DNA of 64,000 nucleotides. It comes from Nitrosomonas sp. Is35. GTDB lineage: Bacteria > Pseudomonadota > Gammaproteobacteria > Burkholderiales > Nitrosomonadaceae. The notes under the pieces were generated by a model. It was not told the origin of the DNA. It did not search any database and saw only the letters and a list, made by a program, of their open reading frames with translations. This document shows, one piece after another, positions 1-7,937 of this stretch; positions within the stretch are counted from its first letter, which is position 1; every line of letters starts with the position of its first letter. Made by a program: the position numbers and the translations under genes. The stretch is taken from assembly GCF_033063295.1 (NCBI RefSeq), contig NZ_JAWJZH010000001.1, forward strand, positions 2,976,001 through 3,040,000, in the 5' to 3' direction.

Positions 1-730
<730 letters not shown>

Positions 731-774
731 CCGCATGCACCGGGAACCCTGCGGCAAGTAATCAGTGATATTGA

Positions 775-1323
775 ATGAAGGACAAGAATTCCACGCAAGA
801 TGACGATGAAATGGCGCTATTTCACGCCGCGATGCGCGACGTAGCGCCGTTACCCGCCACCGGTACGGTCGTCCAGCATAAGCCTTCCGTCCCTCCGGTT
901 CCCCGGAAAAGCAATCTGCAGGAACAGCTCGTCACAGCAGATGCACTCTCTGATCATATCGCCATCGAAATGGAAGCAGGTGATGATTGGTCCTATGTGC
1001 GCCCCGGTATGCCGCGTCTGACATTGCGGAAATTGCGGCGCGGTCACTGGCGGATCCAGGACAATCTCGATCTGCATGGGTTTACTCGTGACGAAGCCAG
1101 ACAGGAATTAAGTATTTTCCTGGATGCTTGTTTGCAAAGTAAGTTTCGTTGTGTCCGCATCATTCACGGTAAAGGATTGAGCTCCAAGAATCGCGAACCG
1201 GTCCTGAAAACCCGGATTGGAAACTGGTTGCTGCAGCACGCGGATGTACTGGCTTTTTGCCAGGCTAGGGCGGAAGACGGCGGTGGCGGTGCGATCCTGG
1301 TTTTGCTTAAAAGCAAAGCATAG
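775..1323 (+). CDS. Smr-domain protein
   Basis: This is a 182-residue protein with a C-terminal Smr (small MutS-related) domain. The domain begins at LDLHGFTRDEA (about residue 98) and contains the hallmark HGKG loop (VRIIHGKGLSS) and a glycine-rich GGGGAILVLL end. The N-terminal half is low in complexity and probably disordered. Smr domains are nucleic-acid nucleases or binding modules; the stand-alone E. coli homologues act on mRNA at collided ribosomes, but I cannot tell from sequence whether this one does. The start at 775 is the first ATG after trxB, with no strong Shine-Dalgarno sequence. It converges on the DksA-type gene, with ends 18 bp apart. Confidence 0.85.
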   Translation: MKDKNSTQDDDEMALFHAAMRDVAPLPATGTVVQHKPSVPPVPRKSNLQEQLVTADALSDHIAIEMEAGDDWSYVRPGMPRLTLRKLRRGHWRIQDNLDLHGFTRDEARQELSIFLDACLQSKFRCVRIIHGKGLSSKNREPVLKTRIGNWLLQHADVLAFCQARAEDGGGGAILVLLKSKA

Positions 1324-1341
1324 ATTGATCGTGGCTCACCT

Positions 1342-1713
1342 TTACAGCGACGGACTGGATTCCTGCGGAAAAGCCTTTTCGTACTTGCTCTGGCACTGAA
1401 TACAGCGTTGTGCGGATGGGTATACCAGCAAACGCTCAAACCCGATTTCATTGCCGCAATCGATACAATCGCCGAATTCCAGCTCGTTGAGATACTCCAT
1501 CGACATTTCCAGCTCGCGCATCTCGTTGATCTGCCGGTCGATCAGTGCAGTATCGATGTCATCCGGGGTATCGTCCAAATATTCCGTCCGCTCAGAGTCA
1601 CGAATATCGTTGGTGTGCGCCAACTCATTTTGAACCTCTTCCTGCAACGCAAGATATCGCTCATGGAGTGCGGTTTTTAACTGTGCTAACTGATCTTCTG
1701 TGAAATTTGCCAT
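1342..1713 (-). CDS. Short DksA/TraR-family zinc-finger regulator
   Basis: The protein has 123 residues, shorter than canonical DksA (about 150). The N-terminal half is a coiled-coil hairpin whose tip carries DDIDTA, a match to the DxxDxA motif that reaches the RNA polymerase active site through the secondary channel. The C-terminal four-cysteine zinc finger (CIDCG, then CIQCQ 17 residues on) is intact. The likely role is modulation of transcription initiation, possibly with ppGpp, as in the DksA family. The start is supported by AAAGGAG about 5 bases upstream of the ATG. The gene stands alone between the convergent Smr gene and the peroxiredoxin gene. A second, full-length DksA may exist elsewhere in the genome. 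Confidence 0.85.
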   Translation of the reverse strand: MANFTEDQLAQLKTALHERYLALQEEVQNELAHTNDIRDSERTEYLDDTPDDIDTALIDRQINEMRELEMSMEYLNELEFGDCIDCGNEIGFERLLVYPSAQRCIQCQSKYEKAFPQESSPSL

Positions 1714-1814
1714 TCAGTCTCCTTTCGATTTTAGCTTCCATATATTGTCTGAGATGTAATTTTCAATCCTTGATCGAAGTCAAATGAACATGTCCCCATC
1801 ACGGCTCTACCGGA

Positions 1815-2348
1815 TCAAACCGCTTGTAAATGCTTCAAATCAGCGATCACTTCGGCAGAGTTACGGGCTGCACTCGCTGACAGATACATCCGTACGATTT
1901 TTCCCTGCGGATCGATCAAGAAGGTATTGCGCTGGGCAAATTTGATAATGCCCAAATTAATCAGGGAATGATAACGTGCCGCCGTTTCGGTTGTGGTATC
2001 GGCCAGCAACGGAAACTGCAGGTGAAACTTGTTAGCGAAATCAGCATGACTGTTTGTGTCATCGACACTCACGCCGACCACATCAGCGCCCAAATTCACC
2101 AATTCCTGCAAGCCGTCACGAAAAGCGCACGCTTGTTTGGTGCAACCGGGCGTATCGTCCTTAGGATAAAAATATAAGGCCAGCCATTTGCCGCGAAAGT
2201 CAGCCAAAGTGTGGGTTTTTCCATGCTGATCAGTCAATTTGAAATCGGGCGCAAGCTGACCCAACTCGAGTGACTTTCTATTCCTGGAGAAAAACCAGAA
2301 CATGAATCCCAGCGTGAGGATTGATAGGGTAATAGTCAACCATTCCAT
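1815..2348 (-). CDS. bcp: Membrane-anchored peroxiredoxin (BCP/PrxQ type)
   Basis: This thiol peroxidase reduces H2O2 and organic hydroperoxides. The sequence shows the PrxQ signature YPKDDTPGCTKQACAF, with the peroxidatic Cys in PGC and the resolving Cys five residues later. I start at the ATG at 2348 (177 aa) because AAGGA lies about 10 bases upstream and a longer reading would overlap the MFS gene. Unusual for the family is a hydrophobic N-terminal segment (WLTITLSILTLGFMFWFF, about residues 3-20) before the catalytic domain. It should anchor the enzyme in the inner membrane; the side is not certain. It is downstream of, and probably co-transcribed with, the MFS transporter gene. Confidence 0.92.
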   Translation of the reverse strand: MEWLTITLSILTLGFMFWFFSRNRKSLELGQLAPDFKLTDQHGKTHTLADFRGKWLALYFYPKDDTPGCTKQACAFRDGLQELVNLGADVVGVSVDDTNSHADFANKFHLQFPLLADTTTETAARYHSLINLGIIKFAQRNTFLIDPQGKIVRMYLSASAARNSAEVIADLKHLQAV

Positions 2349-2361
2349 GATATTGTCGTCC

Positions 2362-3597
2362 TTATTCGTTGTTATCCGGATGCCGCGGCGGCCAAGCCCA
2401 TAGCCGTAATAATACAATAGCCAGTAACGTCAGCAGACTGGCGAACATAAATGCCGCCGCCGCGCTGTATACATGCCATATCACCCCGAACAATAGCCCC
2501 GCCGGGATGGCCGCGATACCACTGACCAGATGATACCAGCCAAAAGCGGTGCCGCGTTCGTCAGGCGAAGCATAATCGCTAATCAACGCGCGCTCGGCGC
2601 CCTCGCTCAAACCCATCAGCAAACCGTAAAAAACACTGATGATCCATAGCCCGCTGCTCGTTGTAGTCTGACTCAGCGCCAGAAACGATACTGCGAGCGC
2701 GGACCAGCCGATCAGAATCAATGCGCCACGGCCGAAATGATCGGCTAATTGCCCTCCCTGCGTGGAAGTAATCGCCTTGGCGAGATTGAGCGCCGCCCAT
2801 AGCAGCAGTAATTCAACCACACCGATACCTAATTCATGACCAAATAGCAAAATAAAAGTTTCAGAAGCGCGTGCGAAGGTGAACAGCATCAGTACCCACA
2901 AGTAATGCTGCATCGGTGCAGACAAGCCAGACCAGCGCAATGGCGTAAGCACACGTTGCGCTGCTGCGGATGGAATTTGGCTGGCTGTGGTTTCTTTCAC
3001 TCCCGCGCCCAAAAGCGCTACCGCGGCAAAGCCGGGTACTGCCGACCATAGAATCACTTCACTTAAACTTAAATCCGACCACGCCAGAATAGCCGCAGCC
3101 GCCAAAGCACCGGCAACCGCACCGGCATTATCCAATGCGCGATGAAAACCGAATGCATAGCCGCGTATCTGCGGCGGTGTCGCATCGGCGACCATCGCAT
3201 CACGCGGCGCGCTGCGCAATCCCTTGCCAACCCGATCCACGCTCCGCAGCAATAATACAGTCAGCCAGGAACCCGCCAAGCCAAGGAGCGGACGCGCCAG
3301 ATTGGAAAGCGTGTAGCCCGCCAACGCCAGCTTTTTACGCCGCCCGCTCATCACATCGGAATGCCGTCCCGCCCATAACTTCAGAAAACAGGCCAGTGCA
3401 TCCGCAACCCCTTCGATCAATCCCAGCGCAATCGGCCCCGCAGCCAGTACAGTTGCCAGCAGAATCGGGATCAATGGCACCACGATATCGGATGCAAAGT
3501 CATTGAAAAAACTAACCAATCCGAGAACAACAACCGTCCTCGGGAGTTTTTCTGAGGTTTGCGGACTGGAAGGATCCGGCTGATCAGGTTTATTCAT
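2362..3597 (-). CDS. MFS transporter
   Basis: A 411-residue major facilitator superfamily permease of the inner membrane with about 12 predicted helices. Supporting motifs are the loop 2-3 signature GRHSDVMSGRRKK and an N-terminal FFNDFASDIVVPLIP segment typical of a poorly characterised group of bacterial MFS proteins. A GKGLRSAPRDAMVAD loop follows helix 4. The substrate cannot be deduced. The start ATG at 3597 is the first in frame and has only a weak ribosome-binding site. The 5' end lies 30 bp from the tRNA-Arg gene, so it marks the edge of the conserved chromosome just before the integrated element. Confidence 0.85.
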   Translation of the reverse strand: MNKPDQPDPSSPQTSEKLPRTVVVLGLVSFFNDFASDIVVPLIPILLATVLAAGPIALGLIEGVADALACFLKLWAGRHSDVMSGRRKKLALAGYTLSNLARPLLGLAGSWLTVLLLRSVDRVGKGLRSAPRDAMVADATPPQIRGYAFGFHRALDNAGAVAGALAAAAILAWSDLSLSEVILWSAVPGFAAVALLGAGVKETTASQIPSAAAQRVLTPLRWSGLSAPMQHYLWVLMLFTFARASETFILLFGHELGIGVVELLLLWAALNLAKAITSTQGGQLADHFGRGALILIGWSALAVSFLALSQTTTSSGLWIISVFYGLLMGLSEGAERALISDYASPDERGTAFGWYHLVSGIAAIPAGLLFGVIWHVYSAAAAFMFASLLTLLAIVLLRLWAWPPRHPDNNE

Positions 3598-3627
3598 GGT
3601 GTGATATTAGCGTAAAATATCAAGTCC

Positions 3628-3703
3628 GCCCTGGTAGCTCAGTGGATAGAGCAACCCCCTCCTAAGGGGTAGGTCGCACGTTCGATTCGTGTTCAGGGCG
3701 CCA
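3628..3703 (+). tRNA. tRNA-Arg (anticodon CCT)
   Basis: A 76-nt cloverleaf can be folded by eye. The acceptor stem is GCCCTGG with TCAGGGC, the D stem is GCTC/GAGC, and the anticodon stem ACCCC/GGGGT carries loop CTCCTAA with anticodon CCT (reads AGG). There is a T arm with TTCGATT, discriminator G and an encoded CCA at 3701-3703. The 3' half from the anticodon arm onward is repeated perfectly at 13054-13104, so this gene is the attachment site of the integrated element and its 3' part is supplied by that element. Confidence 0.95.
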
Positions 3704-3704
3704 T
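3654..3704 (+). repeat. attL: direct repeat inside tRNA-Arg 3' end
   Basis: This 51-bp stretch runs from the anticodon stem through the CCA plus one T. It is identical to 13054-13104 and is the left attachment junction of the element. The crossover lies somewhere within it. Confidence 0.93.
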
Positions 3705-3759
3705 CAAAATCAATTAGTTAATTATATAACGATTATTTTCATCACTACTTTCTTGTTAT

Positions 3760-3777
3760 TTGTAGCTGATTTGTAGC
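3760..3777 (+). repeat. Left copy of 18-bp arm-type repeat
   Basis: TTGTAGCTGATTTGTAGC occurs here, 56 bp inside the left attachment repeat, and again at 12908-12925 near the right end, in the same orientation. Each copy contains two TTGTAGC units 10 bp apart. The position just inside both ends fits integrase arm-binding sites; binding is inferred. Confidence 0.6.
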
Positions 3778-3920
3778 AGAATTTACTCAATACTCTAGTT
3801 GCCCTTCGGTACTATTTTTCGGAGGGACTCAGATATAAATCGATTATAGTGTATGCTCGTTCATAGCAGCTTTCTTTATAGAAACGTTTTTTCCTAAATA
3901 CATAAAAACAGGAGGAAATC

Positions 3921-4535
3921 ATGAAGACGATCAAGTCACTATTGAATGACTCATGGACGATAAAAATCTTTGTTGCGTTTGTAACCATTAATTTATTCTC
4001 CGGTTCCGTATCAGCCACAATGGTAAAAACCACAATTGCTGGGCACATAGCGAGCGTACCCGCAACTATCCCAACCAGCGTCGTAGCGGTCAACGATCCA
4101 TTTGAGCTATTTTTTACTTTTGATGATTCGCTAGGTGTTGCTACCCCAGTTTATATCGGGGGCGATTTATACACCGTCGTGACTGATACTTTTTCCACAG
4201 GTATTACAGGCTGGTCAGGCTCCTTGCCGACCTACATTGCGTCATTAAGCTCAAACGATACTCAGATAGGCACAAAACAATCATGGTATCGACCGATCGA
4301 CACGCTCCATCACGAAGAATGGTCTGTCTGGGGATTGACTATGATTACAAACTATCACAGTAATCCTGTTCCATCATATGGCTGGTTTCATTATGGTCAG
4401 CCAGATACGATTGGGCTCATAATCAATAGCATCACAACCAGCCCTATTCCAGAACCAAAAATCTACGCGATATTATTAGCAGGTTTATGCTTATTGGGGA
4501 TCATGGCGCATCACAAAAACGAATCCACGACGTGA
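3921..4535 (+). CDS. PEP-CTERM-anchored exported protein
   Basis: A 204-residue protein with a hydrophobic N-terminal export signal (about residues 10-33, ending near SVSAT). The C-terminal sorting signal has the motif PEP at about 177, a short hydrophobic helix (IYAILLAGLCLLGIMA) and a basic HHK tail. PEP-CTERM proteins are processed by exosortase (XrtA/EpsH) and are usually linked to exopolysaccharide or biofilm matrix; the exosortase is not in this window. The start is well supported by GGAGG 6 bases upstream. The central region (about 35-170) has no domain I recognise. It is cargo of the tRNA-Arg element and transcribed away from the tRNA, opposite to most other genes of the element. Confidence 0.85.
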   Translation: MKTIKSLLNDSWTIKIFVAFVTINLFSGSVSATMVKTTIAGHIASVPATIPTSVVAVNDPFELFFTFDDSLGVATPVYIGGDLYTVVTDTFSTGITGWSGSLPTYIASLSSNDTQIGTKQSWYRPIDTLHHEEWSVWGLTMITNYHSNPVPSYGWFHYGQPDTIGLIINSITTSPIPEPKIYAILLAGLCLLGIMAHHKNESTT

Positions 4536-4714
4536 TTATTTGTGAATTTGTTCAGAACAAAGCTTGCGCTCACTAGTTTTTCCTATAAACCCATCAGATT
4601 ATTAGCCTTCTATAAACTGCAATTGTTTTAACTAATAATGGAACAAATCGCACAGAATGAAAATAGATATGCATCAGCACTGTAAGTAAAATCAAAATAA
4701 GGTGAAGATACAAA

Positions 4715-5308
4715 ATGAGAAGATTGATTCTGCTAGTAGCGTTAGCTCTTATCCCTGGTTTATCACACGGACTATCTTTTGTTTATGATGGATTTGAATG
4801 TATTGGGGATGCATCCCCGGGCACAACAAAAAAACAAAGTCGTTTTGAAGTTATAGAAGAAATGGGAAGTGGTGCGTACCGCATTTTATTTACGGGAGGA
4901 TTGCCACTATTCTCGAGTGGCGCTGGGCCATGTGTTGGAACTGCGTTTGGAGTAGAAACAACAGAAGCAAGTGATGGCAAGCAAGTAAAGAAAACCGATG
5001 CCCAGGCAATCGCCTATTTTACCGGATCACATCTAATCATCACTCTGACTACTTTGAATTCCTATGGCGACGGTCAAGTATTTGGGGGAGGGCTATTTAT
5101 GTCCAGCATTGTATATCCGCAAACCTACACGTGGATATTTGAATTTGTTCCAGAGACCACATCATTCAAGCTGATAAGAAATATAGCTATTATGGACACA
5201 GTATCATCCATAGGTAGTGTGGAATCAGGAAAAGTAATGGGTACACTTACTGTAAATACACCATACACTGCTGTTCCAGGAACAGCTGTTGAATACTACA
5301 TGGAGTAA
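4715..5308 (+). CDS. Hypothetical exported protein
   Basis: I do not recognise this 197-residue protein. It has a clear Sec signal peptide (MRRLILLVALALIPGLSHG, cleavage near residue 19). The mature part is beta-rich, with two cysteines near the N-terminal side (FECIG and PCVG) that could form a disulfide. It contains no transmembrane segment after the signal, so it is probably periplasmic or secreted. AAGGTG about 10 bases upstream supports the start. It lies 179 bp after the PEP-CTERM gene on the same strand in the left arm of the element and may share its promoter. About 20 bp after the stop is a small 6-bp-arm hairpin (5329-5345). Confidence 0.7.
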   Translation: MRRLILLVALALIPGLSHGLSFVYDGFECIGDASPGTTKKQSRFEVIEEMGSGAYRILFTGGLPLFSSGAGPCVGTAFGVETTEASDGKQVKKTDAQAIAYFTGSHLIITLTTLNSYGDGQVFGGGLFMSSIVYPQTYTWIFEFVPETTSFKLIRNIAIMDTVSSIGSVESGKVMGTLTVNTPYTAVPGTAVEYYME

Positions 5309-5446
5309 AAATTTTTTATGGGCGCGGCTGGTCTGCACTAGACCAAATTATACTGTACAGCTACCAAATTGACTAAAGTAGCCGAACTGTACCAGTTGCA
5401 TTCTATCTGTAGTAGTCAAAATCTGATTTGAACTATTGCAGTACAA

Positions 5447-6223
5447 TTATGGTTTTCCCCCAACGTATGAACCATCGGGTGCCATACGTGGGGTTCCACC
5501 AACATATGAACCATCCGGTGCCATCTGTGGCACTCCACCAACATACGAACCATCCGGTGCCATCCGTGGCGTTCCACCGACATATGAGCCATCCGGCGCC
5601 ATCTGTGGCACTCCACCAACGTATGAACCATCAGGAGCCATTCTCGGGGTACCACCAACATATGAACCATCAGGAGCCATTCGTGGGTTGCCGCCAACAT
5701 ACGAACTTTCGGGTGTTATTCCAGAAGGATTTATTTGCGATCTGAATCCATTATTCAATGGATAATTATAGCGATTCAAAGCACCTTGGCCAGCATAATA
5801 GGTTGTTACTCCAGCGGCGACTCCCAAGAGAGTGGCAACAACGAACTCATTAGCTGCTTCTTGCTGAAGTTGAGTTGGATGTTGACCAATAAGGTCGGAT
5901 GGGGGAATAGCTTCACCCATAGCTTTTAGTGTTAATTTTGCATTTGAATCCCCGTAACGGCTTGCTTTTTTAAACCAGTATATTGCTTCATCCTTTCTAT
6001 CAACCATAAGAAGCGATATGCCCAGATTATTCATTGAGCCTGGATCGCCACCCTTCGCAAGTTCAGCAAAGTGATACGATGCAGCAGCAAAATCCTTCCG
6101 ATCAATCGCAGCAAGCCCTTCAATAAAAGATGGAGGAATTCCGCTTCTTATATGGTTTGATCCACACCCTTGCAGAATAACAATAACAAGAGTTATCAAT
6201 AGCATACTCTTACATACTTTCAT
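5447..6223 (-). CDS. Sel1/TPR-like lipoprotein with tandem 13-aa repeats
   Basis: A 258-residue predicted lipoprotein. The ATG at 6223 is chosen because AAGAGG lies 6 bases upstream and a signal peptide follows directly, ending in the lipobox LQGC. Residues around 30-100 contain a Sel1/TPR-like helical pair (SMNNLGISLLM, then AIYWFKKASRYGD). A short hydrophobic glycine-rich stretch near VATLLGVAAGV follows. The C-terminus is six and a half copies of a 13-residue repeat, SYVGGxPxMAPDG, in which TPR and VPQ variants alternate. The protein ends inside the seventh copy with YVGGKP. It is the last gene of a minus-strand run starting at 7652, 52 bp after the lipoprotein at 6276-6872. The function is unknown; surface exposure of the repeat tail is a guess. 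Confidence 0.8.
   Translation of the reverse strand: MKVCKSMLLITLVIVILQGCGSNHIRSGIPPSFIEGLAAIDRKDFAAASYHFAELAKGGDPGSMNNLGISLLMVDRKDEAIYWFKKASRYGDSNAKLTLKAMGEAIPPSDLIGQHPTQLQQEAANEFVVATLLGVAAGVTTYYAGQGALNRYNYPLNNGFRSQINPSGITPESSYVGGNPRMAPDGSYVGGTPRMAPDGSYVGGVPQMAPDGSYVGGTPRMAPDGSYVGGVPQMAPDGSYVGGTPRMAPDGSYVGGKP
5450..5711 (-). repeat. 39-bp coding tandem repeat, about 6.5 copies
   Basis: Direct repeats with a 39-bp period encode the 13-residue SYVGG-repeat of the lipoprotein gene. Inner copies are nearly identical at the DNA level. The alternation of two sub-types (GTGGCACT versus GTGGCGTT or GTGGGGTT ends) suggests that the array also grew in 78-bp double units. The same repeat leaves the plus strand open in two frames, producing false ORFs. 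Confidence 0.9.
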
Positions 6224-6275
6224 ATCAACCTCTTCTACCAAGAATTGAATAAATTTAAGTTCTATCTGCGTTATT

Positions 6276-6872
6276 TTATTTCTGAATAAGGTTGCGCTCG
6301 AAAGTATGCCACCATTTCTCAAGTCCTTTTCTTACAGATTCGGGTGGAGGATTGTGCCCATATATGAAACTGTAACCTTTTATTTCCTCTGTAGGGTCTA
6401 TTCGGAATGTAACTCGAACTGAAGATTTGTCATCTGCTTCAGGAGTTATCTGCACTTTAATGGTCACATAAAATTTCCCCCCTTCATCAAGATAATAAAA
6501 ATTTGAGTAAAATTTCCCAACGTGATTAGCTGCTATCGCTTGCATCATAGGTTCCTCTATTGCTTTGATAGCTTTATATTCGTCAACAGTGAACGGAATT
6601 GGCGTCAGCGCTTGAGCAGTAAGTATTGAGTTATTACTTTCCTCTATAACTGTAAAACCAAGTTGGATTGCACTTTCTTTTGCAGCAATCCAGCAATCAA
6701 TAGCCTTATTAGGATAGATTCTGGTTCCTTTTGAGGAGATAATTTTCTGATTTGCCTCTCCCCAAAATGAATTAATTTCATCCATTCCACTTTGCATTTG
6801 CTGCATGCTTACACAACCAGAAACTATTCCAAGCAAAATTACATTAAATATTATTCTTACAACAAATTTCAT
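6276..6872 (-). CDS. Hypothetical lipoprotein
   Basis: A 198-residue protein I do not recognise. A signal peptide with the lipobox VSGC (Cys at about residue 20) predicts a lipid-anchored envelope protein. The mature part has a helical region followed by beta-strands (FYYLDEGGKFYVTIKVQI, VRVTFRID), like small outer-membrane-associated lipoproteins. The ATG at 6872 has only a weak Shine-Dalgarno sequence, but it lies 4 bp after the stop of a 58-codon gene, so translation is probably coupled. It is 52 bp upstream of the repeat-containing lipoprotein gene and probably co-transcribed with it. Confidence 0.72.
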   Translation of the reverse strand: MKFVVRIIFNVILLGIVSGCVSMQQMQSGMDEINSFWGEANQKIISSKGTRIYPNKAIDCWIAAKESAIQLGFTVIEESNNSILTAQALTPIPFTVDEYKAIKAIEEPMMQAIAANHVGKFYSNFYYLDEGGKFYVTIKVQITPEADDKSSVRVTFRIDPTEEIKGYSFIYGHNPPPESVRKGLEKWWHTFERNLIQK

Positions 6873-6876
6873 ATTT

Positions 6877-7053
6877 TTATCTTAAGAGCTCACTGAGCTT
6901 CTTCCAAGTTCTGGATGATTGAATGCGCCGCCATTCAATCTCACAATCAATTCCTCTCTTTCGATCATGCAAAACTTTCAAAATATCTTCAATTGTCACA
7001 TTCACACCTAATTTGGATTCCAGTTTCAGAAGTCGGTTTTTCAACATTGCCAT
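6877..7053 (-). CDS. Small hypothetical protein, 58 aa
   Basis: A short reading frame from ATG 7053 to TAA 6877-6879, found by translating the gap between larger genes. It begins MAMLKNRLLKLESKLG and ends WKKLSELLR. It is rich in charged and aliphatic residues, with a predicted helical N-terminal leucine heptad (L4, L8, L9, L11, L15) and a basic, tryptophan-containing C-terminus. Such small helical proteins are common in phage-like elements, but I assign no function. It starts 22 bp after the preceding small gene and ends 4 bp before the lipoprotein ATG, which fits an operon and supports it being real. Confidence 0.55.
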   Translation of the reverse strand: MAMLKNRLLKLESKLGVNVTIEDILKVLHDRKRGIDCEIEWRRIQSSRTWKKLSELLR

Positions 7054-7075
7054 CTTATATTAACCCATTAATCTA

Positions 7076-7219
7076 TCAAGAAAATTCGACCACTATAATT
7101 TTTTGTTCGTTTACTTCAGCTTCATTGAGTTGTTGCTGCTGCTCCGGAGTCCATTCATCCTCAAATTTAATCATCACCAAGGGCATTTGCTCAGGTTTAA
7201 TCATTTGTTCTAGTTTCAT
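7076..7219 (-). CDS. Small acidic hypothetical protein, 47 aa
   Basis: A short frame from ATG 7219 to TGA 7076-7078, beginning MKLEQMIKPEQMPLVMI and ending KIIVVEFS. It is acidic and glutamine-rich in the middle (TPEQQQQLNEAE). The ATG lies 4 bp after the TAG stop of the DUF5681 gene, a spacing typical of coupled small genes in mobile elements. The function is unknown. Position and codon pattern rather than homology support it. Confidence 0.5.
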   Translation of the reverse strand: MKLEQMIKPEQMPLVMIKFEDEWTPEQQQQLNEAEVNEQKIIVVEFS

Positions 7220-7223
7220 CAAC

Positions 7224-7652
7224 CTATTTTTTATGTTCATTGGCTTGTTCCAATGCAGTTAAACGTTTCTCCAGTTCATCCATTTCTTTGATCCTTGCCA
7301 ATGTACCTAGGCTAGTTAGTAGTGCGCTTCCTTGGCTTGGCGCAAGTGTTCCGTTAGCAACGGCCAGAATAATTGATTGTCCTTGCGTGGACAAATCGGC
7401 ATCTACCGGAAAACTGATCTTTACGGATTGCTCCATTGATTTAACTGGTGGTATAACCCGCTCCAGTAATAACTTGGCTGCTTGCGGATCGCCTTCCTTA
7501 GCTTTAATGACTAGCTGCCCGATAATTTCCGGTAGATGCTGGGCAATGTTCTCCCTTAACCGTGCAACCTTTCCAGTACCGGGGCTTCGGCCACGTGGAT
7601 TACCGCTTTCTCCTTTCTTCCAACGTCCACGCTCTTCTTTTGCTGCCGTCAT
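7224..7652 (-). CDS. DUF5681-type protein
   Basis: A 142-residue protein whose N-terminus carries the family hallmark GRWKKGESGNPRGRSPGT, a basic glycine- and arginine-rich motif of DUF5681. These proteins are widespread in phages and integrated elements and have no established function; DNA binding is plausible. A helical central region contains QAAKLLLERVIPP, and a coiled-coil segment closes the protein (RIKEMDELEKRLTALEQANE). The start is supported by AGGAG 8 bases upstream. It is the first gene of the minus-strand cargo run (7652 to 5447) and is preceded by the GTTCTCT motif cluster, which may hold its promoter and operator. Confidence 0.8.
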   Translation of the reverse strand: MTAAKEERGRWKKGESGNPRGRSPGTGKVARLRENIAQHLPEIIGQLVIKAKEGDPQAAKLLLERVIPPVKSMEQSVKISFPVDADLSTQGQSIILAVANGTLAPSQGSALLTSLGTLARIKEMDELEKRLTALEQANEHKK

Positions 7653-7701
7653 TGCTTTTCTCCTGCTTTAACAAGCGAGAGCTCATTAGTCATAGTGGGT
7701 G

Positions 7702-7937
7702 AATTCTCAATTCTCTTCATAGTTCTCTCCCTTGAGAGAACTGGATTTCCATTGCTGGACAATGATTTAAGCTTCCACCTCTCCAGTTCTCTAGCCCTCT
7801 ATTACACCCCCATAGAAAAGTATTTTTATACTTAGTAGAGAAAAACAGAGAGAATAGAGAATTATTACTTAAAACCCTTACCCAGTAACGCTTTCCCAGT
7901 TCTCTACTGTGAGAGAACTGGAGGAGAACTAGAGAAC
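7702..7937. promoter_or_regulatory. GTTCTCT iteron-like cluster with two perfect inverted repeats
   Basis: The 276-bp gap between the primase stop and the DUF5681 start holds six exact copies of GTTCTCT, counting both strands: 7722-7728, 7735-7741, 7786-7792, 7899-7905, 7912-7918 and 7931-7937. At least three one-mismatch copies lie at 7710-7716, 7849-7855 and 7856-7862. Four exact copies form two perfect inverted repeats: 9-bp arms at 7721-7729/7734-7742, and 10-bp arms CCAGTTCTCT/AGAGAACTGG at 7896-7905/7912-7921. The stretch between is AT-rich. The arrangement suits a replication origin with iterons for the adjacent primase gene, or repressor operators of the cargo operon. Sequence alone does not decide. 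Confidence 0.6.

Noticed and set aside
5450..5711. Array of near-identical short repeats resembling a CRISPR
   Set aside because: The 39-bp units are contiguous with no unique spacers, and they encode a protein repeat in frame; no cas genes are nearby.
5428..5765. Plus-strand ORFs of 105 and 109 codons across the repeat array
   Set aside because: They arise because the 39-bp period keeps all frames open. The minus-strand gene has a signal peptide, lipobox and ribosome-binding site.
6915..7262. 115-codon plus-strand ORF
   Set aside because: It is antisense to the two small genes, whose spacing and ribosome context fit the operon better; no similarity is seen.
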